Positions 24,553 to 32,097 of a stretch of 39,446 nucleotides of DNA are shown piece after piece. This DNA comes from Desulfobacterales bacterium. Its GTDB lineage: Bacteria > Desulfobacterota > Desulfobacteria > Desulfobacterales > UBA2174_A. The DNA lies in assembly GCA_025454075.1 (NCBI GenBank), contig JALOPD010000005.1, forward strand, positions 1 through 39,446. The letters run 5' to 3'. The notes below the pieces were generated by a model. That model did not search any database. It was not told where the DNA came from and saw only the letters and a program-made list of their open reading frames with translations. A program made the position numbers and the translations under genes. The number at the start of each line of letters is the position of its first letter. Position 1 is the stretch's first letter.

Positions 24553-25324
24553 AAGAGGTTCGACCCACCTCGTTGATGCTTTTGACATTCACGTCATCCA
24601 CGGACCGGATGACGCGCTGGTACGACTCGTAGCCTCTCAGGATCTCGATCATCTCGACCATGCTCTGAACGGCTTCGACGTTGGACATCTCCAGGAACCC
24701 CTGCGCGATGCTGACATTCTCAGGCGGTTCGCCGCCCCCTCCCACCGCCTTGAAGTAGCCCTGGCCGGTTTTGACCAGGCTGCCGGGCTGGGGGAAATCC
24801 TCGATGCGCAGTTTGCCGACATCGCGTCCGTTGACCCGCACCGTGCCGTCCTCGCCGACGCTGAACGCGGGCCCTCCGGGCCCGGCGCTGCGGCCGGCCT
24901 CCACGCGGATCTCGCCGCCTTCGCCCTGGACCGGCCAGCCCTCCTGGGTGACGAGGACCCCGTCCGGGCTCCGGGTGAAGTTGCCACGGCGCGTGTACAC
25001 CGTCCCTTGCGGCGATTCGGCGCTGAAAAGCCCTTTGCCGTTCAGTGCCAGGTCGAAGAGATTGCCGGTCTGCTTGAGCGGCCCCGGCGTGAAATCCGTC
25101 CGGCTCTGGTAGGCAATCCAAAAGGTGGAGCCGGCCTGGGCCGCCGCATACGGCGGCTGGACCGCCTGCGCCTGGCCGGCCTCCGACGTCAGGTAGGCCT
25201 GGAAGGAGACCTCGTCGCGTTTGAAGCCGGCGGTGGTGACGTTCGCCAGGTTGTTGGCCACCACCTCCAGCCGCTTTTCGTAGGCCTGGGCGGCCGCCGC
25301 CGCCATGTAGATCTCACCGCTCAT
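24551..25324 (-). CDS. flgF: Flagellar proximal rod protein FlgF
   Basis: A 257-residue rod protein. The N-terminus MSGEIYMAAAAAQAYEKRLE continues with VVANNLANVTTAGFKRDEV; the centre has FDLALNGKGLFSAESPQG and VYTRRGNFTRSPDG; the C-terminus has QGFLEMSNVEAVQSMVEMI and YQRVIRSVDDVNVKS. It is close to FlgG in sequence but comes first and has the shorter, divergent N-terminus of FlgF. The start is ATG 25324, after AAAGGA. A longer frame reaching 25408 falls inside the structured leader and is rejected. It is the first gene of the rod-ring operon driven by the sigma-54-like site at 25449-25464. Confidence 0.9.
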   Translation of the reverse strand: MSGEIYMAAAAAQAYEKRLEVVANNLANVTTAGFKRDEVSFQAYLTSEAGQAQAVQPPYAAAQAGSTFWIAYQSRTDFTPGPLKQTGNLFDLALNGKGLFSAESPQGTVYTRRGNFTRSPDGVLVTQEGWPVQGEGGEIRVEAGRSAGPGGPAFSVGEDGTVRVNGRDVGKLRIEDFPQPGSLVKTGQGYFKAVGGGGEPPENVSIAQGFLEMSNVEAVQSMVEMIEILRGYESYQRVIRSVDDVNVKSINEVGRTS

Positions 25325-25438
25325 CGTTGGTCCTTTCAAGGATAGCGGTCGGCAGTCAGTTTCCTCCGCCCGCTGTCGAGTCGTGCGACTGTTTCCGCTC
25401 GTGCACACGTACCGGCAACAGGCCGACCGCTATATCAA
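25325..25438 (-). promoter_or_regulatory. Structured flgF leader closed by a 12-bp helix
   Basis: The predicted sigma-54 start lies at about 25438. From +6 the leader reads ATAGCGGTCGGC (25433-25422), which pairs perfectly with GCCGACCGCTAT (25353-25342) just before the ribosome-binding site AAAGGA. The 68 enclosed bases contain smaller hairpins (AGTC-GCAC-GACT) and GGA motifs (GCGGAAAC, CGGAGGAAAC). The GGAGGAAACT at 25367-25358 is complementary to the loop of the small RNA candidate at 5692-5701. GGA motifs also suit CsrA binding, but no csrA is in the window. Confidence 0.55.
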
Positions 25439-25448
25439 TAGTTTCTTA

Positions 25449-25464
25449 AGCAAGAGCCATACCA
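25449..25464 (-). promoter_or_regulatory. Sigma-54-like promoter of flgF-flgG-flgA-flgH-flgI-flgJ
   Basis: The minus strand reads TGGTATGGCTCTTGCT. It keeps TGG and G at the -24 element, exact spacing and a perfect TTGCT at -12, with two mismatches to TGGCACG-N4-TTGCW. The predicted start at 25438 lies 114 bases before the flgF ATG. Confidence 0.65.
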
Positions 25465-25576
25465 CCCGCTCGTTCGGACGGCAGGGATTTCACGCGGACC
25501 CGGCCGGGATACGAGGTGACCGGCATCGAACAGCTCCTCCGGCCGACCGGCCAAAACTCGGCCCGCGCCCCGCCGG

Positions 25577-25595
25577 CCCGGCAATTATTGCCGGG
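25577..25595. terminator. Short palindrome at the end of the DUF2802-like gene
   Basis: CCCGGCAAT-T-ATTGCCGGG is a perfect 9-bp-arm palindrome covering the stop codon of the upstream minus-strand gene. No T-run follows, so termination of the flhA operon here is only possible, not shown. Confidence 0.35.
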
Positions 25596-26124
25596 TGGCG
25601 GCGGCCTCGCCGGCTTCGACGGCCGCGCGCTGCAGCTTGAGGGCCAGCTCGATTTCGCCGGCCGGCCGGCCTGTCTGCGCGGCGATCTGCCGGGGGGTTA
25701 GGCCCTGCGCGGCGAGTTCGCCCCATCCGGCGCAGCGGCCCGGCAAGGTTTCGAGGCCGGCCGGCTCGCCGTCCCCCAGGCGGAACGGGAGGTGCTCGGC
25801 AGGGATTTCAACCGCGCCCGTCGGTTCGACCGGGCGAGGCACCCCGGCGGCGCCCAGGACCTGCTGCAGTTTGGCCTCCTCGGCGTCCACAGCCGCGCGG
25901 ATGGAGGCGAGGGCCTGTTCGGCCTGCTGGCGGAGGGTTTGCAGCAGCACCTCCTGGGAGAAGGCGGGCGGCGCCCCCCTCCGGGGGAGCACCGGCAGCA
26001 GCCGTTTGTAGTTCAGCTTATTGTGCACCAGGCAGACCAGGATGACGCCGCACAGCGCCACCTGGATGCCGTCGGCCAGCAGGTCCCAACGCAGAGCGTC
26101 CAAAAATATCAGCATCCGTTTCAC
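25585..26124 (-). CDS. Membrane-anchored DUF2802/SwrB-like protein
   Basis: A 179-residue protein with one N-terminal membrane segment (about residues 14-33, LLADGIQVALCGVILVCLVH). A helical, charged middle follows (FSQEVLLQTLRQQAEQALAS ... VDAEEAKLQQVL). The C-terminus has a helix-turn-helix-like motif, AAQGLTPRQIAAQTGRPAGE followed by IELALKL. This motif at the C-terminus of a membrane-anchored coiled coil recurs in small proteins next to flagellar genes, such as DUF2802 proteins and Bacillus SwrB, which supports flagellar export maturation. That relation is inferred from pattern, not alignment. It is the last gene of the flhA-flhF-flhG-fliA operon, 24 bases after the preceding small gene. 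Confidence 0.65.
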   Translation of the reverse strand: MKRMLIFLDALRWDLLADGIQVALCGVILVCLVHNKLNYKRLLPVLPRRGAPPAFSQEVLLQTLRQQAEQALASIRAAVDAEEAKLQQVLGAAGVPRPVEPTGAVEIPAEHLPFRLGDGEPAGLETLPGRCAGWGELAAQGLTPRQIAAQTGRPAGEIELALKLQRAAVEAGEAAATRQ

Positions 26125-26148
26125 CCTCCCGAACCCGTCCGCGGGGGG

Positions 26149-26436
26149 TCACACGCGGACATCGATCAGTTTTTTGAACGGCGCTGCGGCACGGCCGTCG
26201 TCCCGCGGCAGGCGCTGCGCCCCGGGGCTTTCGGCATCCGCTTCGCCGGCGGCTGCCTCGGCGGCCTCCGCCTCTTCCTCCGGCGCCGGCGGCGGGTCGG
26301 CGGAGTTTTCCTGCTCCCGGCGCAGCTGTTTCGAAAAGTGCGAATCCCGGCCCGAATCCTTGCGCGGTTTCGCCCGCTTGACGCGGTCGGTCTGAATCAC
26401 GGGGGCAATGGTGGTGGGGAAAATCACCGGTTCCAT
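26149..26436 (-). CDS. Small unknown protein downstream of fliA
   Basis: A 95-residue hydrophilic protein that I do not recognise as a named family. It has a short N-terminal motif (MEPVIFPTTIAPVIQTDRV), a basic stretch (KRAKPRKDSGRDSHFSKQLR), an acidic Ala/Glu-rich and probably disordered middle, and a C-terminal PFKKLIDVRV. No signal peptide or membrane segment. The start is ATG 26436, after AGGAGGG; a longer frame would overlap fliA. The clear ribosome-binding site and tight spacing (46 bases after fliA, 24 before the next gene) support a real gene. Confidence 0.65.
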   Translation of the reverse strand: MEPVIFPTTIAPVIQTDRVKRAKPRKDSGRDSHFSKQLRREQENSADPPPAPEEEAEAAEAAAGEADAESPGAQRLPRDDGRAAAPFKKLIDVRV

Positions 26437-26482
26437 GCTTGAACCCTCCTGGTTCCCGCCGGCATCCCCTCCCGGTCTTCCG

Positions 26483-27250
26483 TCAGTCGTTGTCTTCCAG
26501 CAGCCGCTCCTTGCGCAGCTTGTTCCGCAGCCGCACAATGGCCTGGGAGTGAATCTGGGACACCCGCGATTCTGTGATGTTCAACACCTCTCCGGTTTCC
26601 TTCATGGTCAACTCGTCAAGGTGGTACAGCGATATCACCATCCGCTCTTTCTCGGACAGCTGGTCGATGGCCCGGGCCAGGGCGGCCTTGAGCTCCTTGA
26701 GCCGGGTCTGGGACAAGGCATCCTCATCGTGCTGAACGAGAAAGGTCATGAGCTTTTCCTTCTCGTCCCGCGAAGAGACGCCCAGCTCTTCAAAACTGAT
26801 GAAGGAGATGTTCGCCATCTGCTGGGTGCGGTGCAGCTCATCGAGGTCGACGCCGAGCTCCTCGGCCACTTCCTCGTCGTCCGCATCCCGGCCCAGCCGC
26901 TGCTCGAGCCGCTGGCAGGCGTTTTCCATCTCGCGCAGCTTGCGCCGGCTGGATCGCGAGAGATAGTCCCGCGAGCGCAGCTCGCTCAGCACCGCCCCCT
27001 TGATGCGGAAGACGGCGTAGGTCATGAACTTGTTGTCCCGCTTCGGGTCGTACCGGTCGACGGCCTGCATCAGCCCGATGACGCCCACGTTCATCAGGTC
27101 TTCGACGTCGACGCTGGCCGGCAGGTGGGCCGCAATGCGTTGCACGATCCGTTTGACGTAGGGCAGATATTCGGTGATGAGCTGATCCCGGTACGCGGAT
27201 CGCTTCTTGACGGGATAGTGGGGGCGGCGTTCTGCCGTTTGCATGTGCAT
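26483..27250 (-). CDS. fliA: Flagellar sigma factor FliA (sigma-28)
   Basis: A 255-residue group 3 sigma factor that directs late flagellar and chemotaxis transcription. Region 2 shows LITEYLPYVKRIVQRIA, VDVEDLMNVGVIGLMQAVDR and DNKFMTYAVFRIKGAVLSEL; region 3 has DDEEVAEELGVDLDELH; region 4 ends with LSEKERMVISLYHLDELTMK and VLNITESRVSQIHSQAIVRL. The start is ATG 27250, because AGGAG lies six bases before it and directly touches the ATG at 27256. It matches the two sigma-28 promoters found here (5448-5474 and 20301-20328). It follows flhG by about 30 bases and so is itself in the sigma-54-like flhA operon. Confidence 0.97.
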   Translation of the reverse strand: MHMQTAERRPHYPVKKRSAYRDQLITEYLPYVKRIVQRIAAHLPASVDVEDLMNVGVIGLMQAVDRYDPKRDNKFMTYAVFRIKGAVLSELRSRDYLSRSSRRKLREMENACQRLEQRLGRDADDEEVAEELGVDLDELHRTQQMANISFISFEELGVSSRDEKEKLMTFLVQHDEDALSQTRLKELKAALARAIDQLSEKERMVISLYHLDELTMKETGEVLNITESRVSQIHSQAIVRLRNKLRKERLLEDND

Positions 27251-27280
27251 GCGCATCTCCTGAATGTGAAATCGCCCCGC

Positions 27281-28180
27281 CTACATGGGGGCAGTTCGCA
27301 CGAGATGGTGCCAGAACAAGTTGGTTTTACCCTTGGGCCGGCTCGCGGGTGCCTGTTTGACCACGCGCCGGGCTAGGTCGCTGAAGCCGCGGCCGGCCCG
27401 CGACTCCGGGTACAGGTCGCTGACGAGCCGCTGCTGCTTGACGCTGCGCGTGAGCTTGTCGTCCCGCAGCACGCAGCCGAGATAGTCGATATGAATGTCC
27501 AGGAAACGATCGGTGACCAGCTCCAGCTGCCGGTACACGTCCTGGGCCTCCTTGGGGCTCGCGGCCATGTTCACCACCAGCTTGCAGGACTTCTCGGAGT
27601 ACTTGAGCGACAGGACCTTCATCAGCGCGTAGGCGTCGGTGATGGAGGTCGGCTCGGGCGAAACGACCACCATGATCTCGTGCGCCATCACGTTGAAATC
27701 CATCACGTTGGAGGAGATCCCGGCCGCCGTGTCGATGAGCAGCAGGTCCATGTCGTCGATCAGCCGGTCGAGGTCCGTGAACACCTGCATTTTCTGTTCG
27801 TGGGTCAGCTGGGTCAGGTCTTGGATGCCGGAGGCGGCCGGAAGGATCTGCATGCGGCCCGGGCCCTCCTCGACAATCTCCGCCATGGATTTTTCGCCGC
27901 GGATCACGTGCGAGATGTTGAACTTGGGCGCGACGCCGAGCAGCACGTCCAGGTTCCCCAACCCGAGATCCGCGTCCAGGATCATGACCTTCTTGCCGAG
28001 CCGGCTGAGGGAATAGCCGAGGTTGGCGACGATGTTGGTCTTCCCGACCCCGCCCTTTCCGCTGGTGATGGCGATCACCCGCGCCTGGGATTTCCGACGG
28101 CGGCCGTTCTCCTCGGCGCCGCACGACGGGCTGCGCCGCGGCAGGGGGATCACCTTGTTCGGGGGATGGTTCACGATCAT
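27281..28180 (-). CDS. flhG: Flagellar number regulator FlhG (MinD-like ATPase)
   Basis: A 299-residue MinD/ParA-type ATPase that, with FlhF, controls flagellar number and place. The deviant Walker A motif TSGKGGVGKTN is at about 40-49; DADLGLGNLDVLLG, LLIDTAAGISS and VVSPEPTSITDAYALMK follow. The N-terminal 33 residues are Pro/Arg-rich and lack the DQAxxLR-type helix that activates FlhF in characterised FlhG proteins. The start is ATG 28180, with AGGAG about 11 bases upstream; longer reading gives only the shadow of flhF. It lies 29 bases after flhF. The usual C-terminal membrane-targeting helix is plausible (GFSDLARRVVKQ) but weak. Confidence 0.93.
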   Translation of the reverse strand: MIVNHPPNKVIPLPRRSPSCGAEENGRRRKSQARVIAITSGKGGVGKTNIVANLGYSLSRLGKKVMILDADLGLGNLDVLLGVAPKFNISHVIRGEKSMAEIVEEGPGRMQILPAASGIQDLTQLTHEQKMQVFTDLDRLIDDMDLLLIDTAAGISSNVMDFNVMAHEIMVVVSPEPTSITDAYALMKVLSLKYSEKSCKLVVNMAASPKEAQDVYRQLELVTDRFLDIHIDYLGCVLRDDKLTRSVKQQRLVSDLYPESRAGRGFSDLARRVVKQAPASRPKGKTNLFWHHLVRTAPM

Positions 28181-28209
28181 GCGTCGGCAGTCTCCTCGCT
28201 CGGCATCTG

Positions 28210-29622
28210 TCAGCGGTAAGCGGATAGTCGGACCCGGTCCCTCAACCCCGCTTCCGTGTCGGCCAACCCCGCCGCGTCCGGGCTGCAGTTGCGGCACGCC
28301 TGGAAATTCCGGGATTCGGCTTCGGCCGCGGAAGCGAACTGAAGCAGGTGATCGCGTTTGATCTTGCGGACCCACTTGCAATCGGGTCGGTGATAGAGTT
28401 CGGAGCTGCGGTTGGCGACGAACGCCGCCGGAGCGGGCGCCGCCCCCGGCATGCCGGCGGCCCGGGCGCCGGGCGCCCGCCGGGCGTCCGGCGTTGCCCG
28501 CACCGGCCAGAGCCGGTCGACGAGCGCCTCCAGGGACCGGTCCGTCACGTCCTCCGGGATGCGCGGGCCGGTGCTCAGCCAGGACAGCGGCAGCTGGCTG
28601 CGGATCAGCACATCCAGCAGGCCGCCGCAGACGCCGGTTTCATCGAGCCGGGTGAAGGCCAGGCCGCTGACCGGGACTTTCTTCCAGGCCTCGATGACCG
28701 CCATAAGGTCGGCCTCGCGGCTGCCGGCGTTCAGCACCAGGTGAACCTCCCGGCATGCCAGGGCGTTCAGGATCCGGCGCACCTCGGATCGGCGGTCGCT
28801 TTCGCCGGGGCTCACACCGGGGGTGTCGATGAAGATGCTCTCCATCGACGACCAGTCACCGAGCACCCGACGAGCCTCCTCGACGGAGGTCACCACGGCG
28901 AGCGGCACTCCCAGGATCCCGGCGTAAATCCGCAACTGTTCGACGGCCCCGATCCGTTGGTCGTCCAGGGTGGCCAGAGCCACCCTCCGGCCCCTGCGCA
29001 CGGCGTCGACGGCGGCCAGCTTCATGACCAGGGAGGTCTTTCCGGCGCCGTTCGGCCCGACCAGCGCCATCGCGCGCGGCGAGCCGGGTTCCTGCGTGCC
29101 GGCGAAGCCGTGCAGCCCCATGTCCTGAAGGGCCGGCACCGCGAGCGACCGCAGCCGGTCCGGTCCGAGCAGCGGGTCGTAGCCCGGCAGGCGCTTGATG
29201 TGCTCGACCAGGTCGGCCGCCACGTCCCGCTGCACCTCTTGCGACAGGAAGTGGTGATGCAGCTCCGCCAGCTCCACCGCCGGGACGGCCGCGGGCGCCG
29301 GCGCGCCGCGCCGCCCGGCCAACGACCGCAGGCTTGCGTTCAGGGAGTGGAACAGCCCGCGCCGGGCCGCCGGCCCCGCCGCTTCCGCCGGCGTCGGGGT
29401 CGAGACGGTCGGAGCGGCCATGCGTCCGGCGGCGGTGTAGGCCGGCCACCCCGTGTCCATGGCGGCGGTCACCTCGACGCCGGAGGTGCGGACGGCGCCG
29501 AAAAACCCGCGGTTCTGCCGCAGGGTGCGCGCCGACAGGATGACGGCGTCCGGGCCGAACTCGTCCTTCACCATTTTGAGGGCCGCCGTCATGGTATGGG
29601 CTTCGAAGCGTTTAATCTGCAT
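28210..29622 (-). CDS. flhF: FlhF SRP-type GTPase with C-terminal Ada-like metal-binding tail
   Basis: A 470-residue FlhF, the GTPase that marks the flagellar site. The N-terminus MQIKRFEAHTMTAALKMVKD and FGPDAVILSARTLR are FlhF hallmarks. The SRP GTPase domain has P loop ALVGPNGAGKTSLVMKLA, DDQRIGAVEQLRIYA, IDTPGVSPGES and FTRLDETGVCGGLLDV. From about residue 399 an extra 70 residues are added: VANRSSELYHRPDCKW, then FASAAEAESRNFQACRNC. The ligands His411, Cys415, Cys443 and Cys446 mirror the Ada/YHRxxC metal-binding module. This fusion is unusual for FlhF. It overlaps flhA by 11 bases. Confidence 0.93.
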   Translation of the reverse strand: MQIKRFEAHTMTAALKMVKDEFGPDAVILSARTLRQNRGFFGAVRTSGVEVTAAMDTGWPAYTAAGRMAAPTVSTPTPAEAAGPAARRGLFHSLNASLRSLAGRRGAPAPAAVPAVELAELHHHFLSQEVQRDVAADLVEHIKRLPGYDPLLGPDRLRSLAVPALQDMGLHGFAGTQEPGSPRAMALVGPNGAGKTSLVMKLAAVDAVRRGRRVALATLDDQRIGAVEQLRIYAGILGVPLAVVTSVEEARRVLGDWSSMESIFIDTPGVSPGESDRRSEVRRILNALACREVHLVLNAGSREADLMAVIEAWKKVPVSGLAFTRLDETGVCGGLLDVLIRSQLPLSWLSTGPRIPEDVTDRSLEALVDRLWPVRATPDARRAPGARAAGMPGAAPAPAAFVANRSSELYHRPDCKWVRKIKRDHLLQFASAAEAESRNFQACRNCSPDAAGLADTEAGLRDRVRLSAYR

Positions 29623-31714
29623 CGGACAACTCCACGGTTCCTATGGATCGAATTTCCACGGTGTTCAGCACCTCATCGTAGGAGAGCACGCACAGGTTCG
29701 GGATGAATCGGTCGACGAGCCGCTTGAAGGATACCCGCACCGGGGACGAGCAGAGCACCACCGGCTGAAGGTTCAGCGCCGCGCAGCGCTCGATCTGGCG
29801 GCCCAGGCTGGCCATCATGCGGCGGGCGACCGCGGGGTCCAAGGCCAGGATGCGGCCGTGGTCGCCCTTCTGCAGGGCCTCCGCCAGCGCGCTCTCGACC
29901 CCGTGGCTCAGGGTGATCACGGACAGGGTCCCGTCCGGCGCCGCGTGCATCTTCGTCAGCGTCCGCGCCAGGGCCTGGCGCACGTGCTCGGTCAGGGCGT
30001 CCGTGTCCTTGGTGAGCGCGGCCCAATCCCCGAGGGCCTCCAGGATCGCCAGGAGATCGCGGATCGGGACCTGCTCGCGCAGCAGGTTGTGAAGCACCTT
30101 CACCACCGCGCCGAGCGGGAGCAGGTTCGGCACCAGCTCCTCCACCACCTTGGGGTGGGTCTGCTTCAAGTGGTCGAGCATCTGCTGGGCCTCCTGCCGC
30201 CCGAGCAGCTCGTGGGCGTACCGGCGGATGGCCTCCGACAGGTGCGTGGTCATCACCGTGGCGGTGTCCACGACGGTGTAGCCCTTGGCCAAGGCGCTTT
30301 CCTTGGCGTTCTCCCGAATCCAGACGGCCGGCAGCCCGTAGGTCGGCTCCCGGGTGGCGATGCCGTCGACGGCACCGTCGGCGCTGCCGGGGTTCATGGC
30401 CAGGCAGTAGTGGGGCATGAGTTCGGCGCGCGCGATCTCGTTGCCTTTCAACAGAATGAGGTACTCGCCGGGGTTCAGCTGCATGTTGTCCTGGATGTGC
30501 ACGGGCGGGATGATGATCCCCAGGTCGAAGGCCATCTGCCGCCGGATGGCCTTGATGCGCTCCAGCAGCTCGCCGTTCTGGTTCGCGTCCACGAGCGGGA
30601 TCAGGCCGTAGCCGACCTCGATCGCCAGCACGTCCAGCGGCGGCAGGGCCGTCAGCGTCTCGGCGGGGGAGGCGTGGTCGGTAAGGGCCTGCTGTTCCTG
30701 CTCGGCCTGCTCGGTCTTGCGCCGGGCCTGCACCAGGCTGTAGGCCAGGGTGCCCGCCAGCAGGGCCAGCACCAGAAACGGTAGGGTCGGCAGCCCCGGG
30801 ACGAGGGCGAATCCGAACAGCACCACCGAGACCATGCTGATGGCGCGCGGGTGAAAGAACACCTGCGAGGTGATTTCAACCCCGAGGCTGGACTCGTTGC
30901 CGGCGCGACTGACGATGATGCCGGCGGCCGTGGAGATGACCAGCGCGGGAATCTGCGACACCAGCCCGTCGCCGACGGTGAGCAGTGTGTAGTTCTGGGC
31001 TGCCAGGCTGAACGCCATGCCCTTCTGGAAAACGCCGATCGCCAGCCCGCCCACGATGTTGATCAGCGTGATGATGATCCCGGCCACGGCATCGCCGCGC
31101 ACGAATTTGTTGGCGCCGTCCATGGCCCCATAGTACTCCGCCTCGCGCGAGAGCACCTCGCGCCGCGACCGCGCCTCCTGCTCGTTGATGAACCCGGCGT
31201 TCAGGTCGGCGTCGATGCTCATCTGCTTGCCCGGCATCGCATCCAGGGTGAAGCGAGCAGCCACTTCGGCGATGCGGCCGGCGCCCTTGGTGATCACCGC
31301 GAAGTTGATCACCACCAGGATGATGAAAACGATCAGCCCGACCACGTAGTTCCCGCCGACGACGAAGCCCCCGAAGGATTTGATGATGTTGCCGGCGGCA
31401 GCGGTGCCCTCGTGGCCGTGCAGCAGGACGACCCGCGTGGTGGCGATGTTCAGCGACAGGCGGAACAGCGTGGTGAGCAGCAGGATCGACGGGAAGGCCG
31501 ACAGCTCGAGCGGGCGCTGAACGTACATGGCCACCAGCAGGATGACCAAGGCGAAGGTGATGCTGAAGGCCAGCAGCAGGTCCAGGACCATGGTCGGCAG
31601 GGGAATGACCATGAACACCAGGATGCACACGACCGCGCCCGCCAGCGATATGTCGCTGGCCTTGGACAGACGCGGCAAGGGTCCGGGAATCGTTGATGCC
31701 TGAGCTACCGCCAT
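29612..31714 (-). CDS. flhA: Flagellar export gate protein FlhA
   Basis: A 700-residue inner-membrane export-gate component. About eight transmembrane helices lie in the first 330 residues, including DISLAGAVVCILVFMVIPLP and LLDLLLAFSITFALVILLVA, with the FHIPEP-type loop segment FPSILLLTTLFRLSLNIATT and the conserved AEVAARFTLDAMPGKQMSID. The cytoplasmic part has VGYGLIPLVD, YTVVDTATVMTTHLSE and RDLLAILEALGDWA. It docks export substrates and chaperones. The start is ATG 31714, behind AGGA, about 45 bases from a sigma-54-like start. It leads an operon with flhF, flhG and fliA. Confidence 0.97.
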   Translation of the reverse strand: MAVAQASTIPGPLPRLSKASDISLAGAVVCILVFMVIPLPTMVLDLLLAFSITFALVILLVAMYVQRPLELSAFPSILLLTTLFRLSLNIATTRVVLLHGHEGTAAAGNIIKSFGGFVVGGNYVVGLIVFIILVVINFAVITKGAGRIAEVAARFTLDAMPGKQMSIDADLNAGFINEQEARSRREVLSREAEYYGAMDGANKFVRGDAVAGIIITLINIVGGLAIGVFQKGMAFSLAAQNYTLLTVGDGLVSQIPALVISTAAGIIVSRAGNESSLGVEITSQVFFHPRAISMVSVVLFGFALVPGLPTLPFLVLALLAGTLAYSLVQARRKTEQAEQEQQALTDHASPAETLTALPPLDVLAIEVGYGLIPLVDANQNGELLERIKAIRRQMAFDLGIIIPPVHIQDNMQLNPGEYLILLKGNEIARAELMPHYCLAMNPGSADGAVDGIATREPTYGLPAVWIRENAKESALAKGYTVVDTATVMTTHLSEAIRRYAHELLGRQEAQQMLDHLKQTHPKVVEELVPNLLPLGAVVKVLHNLLREQVPIRDLLAILEALGDWAALTKDTDALTEHVRQALARTLTKMHAAPDGTLSVITLSHGVESALAEALQKGDHGRILALDPAVARRMMASLGRQIERCAALNLQPVVLCSSPVRVSFKRLVDRFIPNLCVLSYDEVLNTVEIRSIGTVELSDAD

Positions 31715-31770
31715 GCGTGTTTCGTCCTGTCTTCGCTCCGGGGTCGGTTCTTCCGATCAGACCCTGACGG

Positions 31771-31786
31771 TGCATTTTTCATGCCT
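31771..31786 (-). promoter_or_regulatory. Sigma-54-like promoter of flhA-flhF-flhG-fliA
   Basis: The minus strand reads AGGCATGAAAAATGCA. The GGCA and G of the -24 element and the TGCA of the -12 element are in the correct register; three positions deviate from TGGCACG-N4-TTGCW. The start at about 31760 gives a 45-base leader to flhA. Confidence 0.55.
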
Positions 31787-31788
31787 AC

Positions 31789-31840
31789 AGACGGCCGCGC
31801 GTTCTCATCGTTGGGCGAATCACCGCGGTCGCGGCCGTCT
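31789..31840. promoter_or_regulatory. 11-bp inverted repeat just upstream of the flhA promoter
   Basis: AGACGGCCGCG (31789-31799) and CGCGGCCGTCT (31830-31840) are perfect inverted copies around a 30-base loop. They begin 3 bases upstream of the -24 element of the flhA promoter. The position suits a regulator site or an RNA end from upstream; no T-run follows on the minus strand. Confidence 0.4.
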
Positions 31841-32097
31841 ATTTGTGCATGTGTAGATAGAAATATGAAGATTTCGAACCGAAGATCTTTCAGCACCAAC
31901 ATCTTGCGGCGGGCTTTTTAGGAAAGCGGTATAGGTTGAAGGCCACGAGGGTTGCAACCCACCAGGCCAAAGCTTTTTTATCTGTGTTCAGGACGAACCG
32001 ACAAATTTTTGTCGGAGTCGCACGGCGACAAGATGACGAACGGGGCCCCGGCTAAAGTCTCAGCGCTGCAAGCGTAAAGGAAAAACAAATCCCAGTT

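Noticed and set aside
25325..25438. flgF leader as a known riboswitch class
   Set aside because: I see no conserved core of a named riboswitch; only the helix and GGA motifs are supported, so no ligand is claimed.
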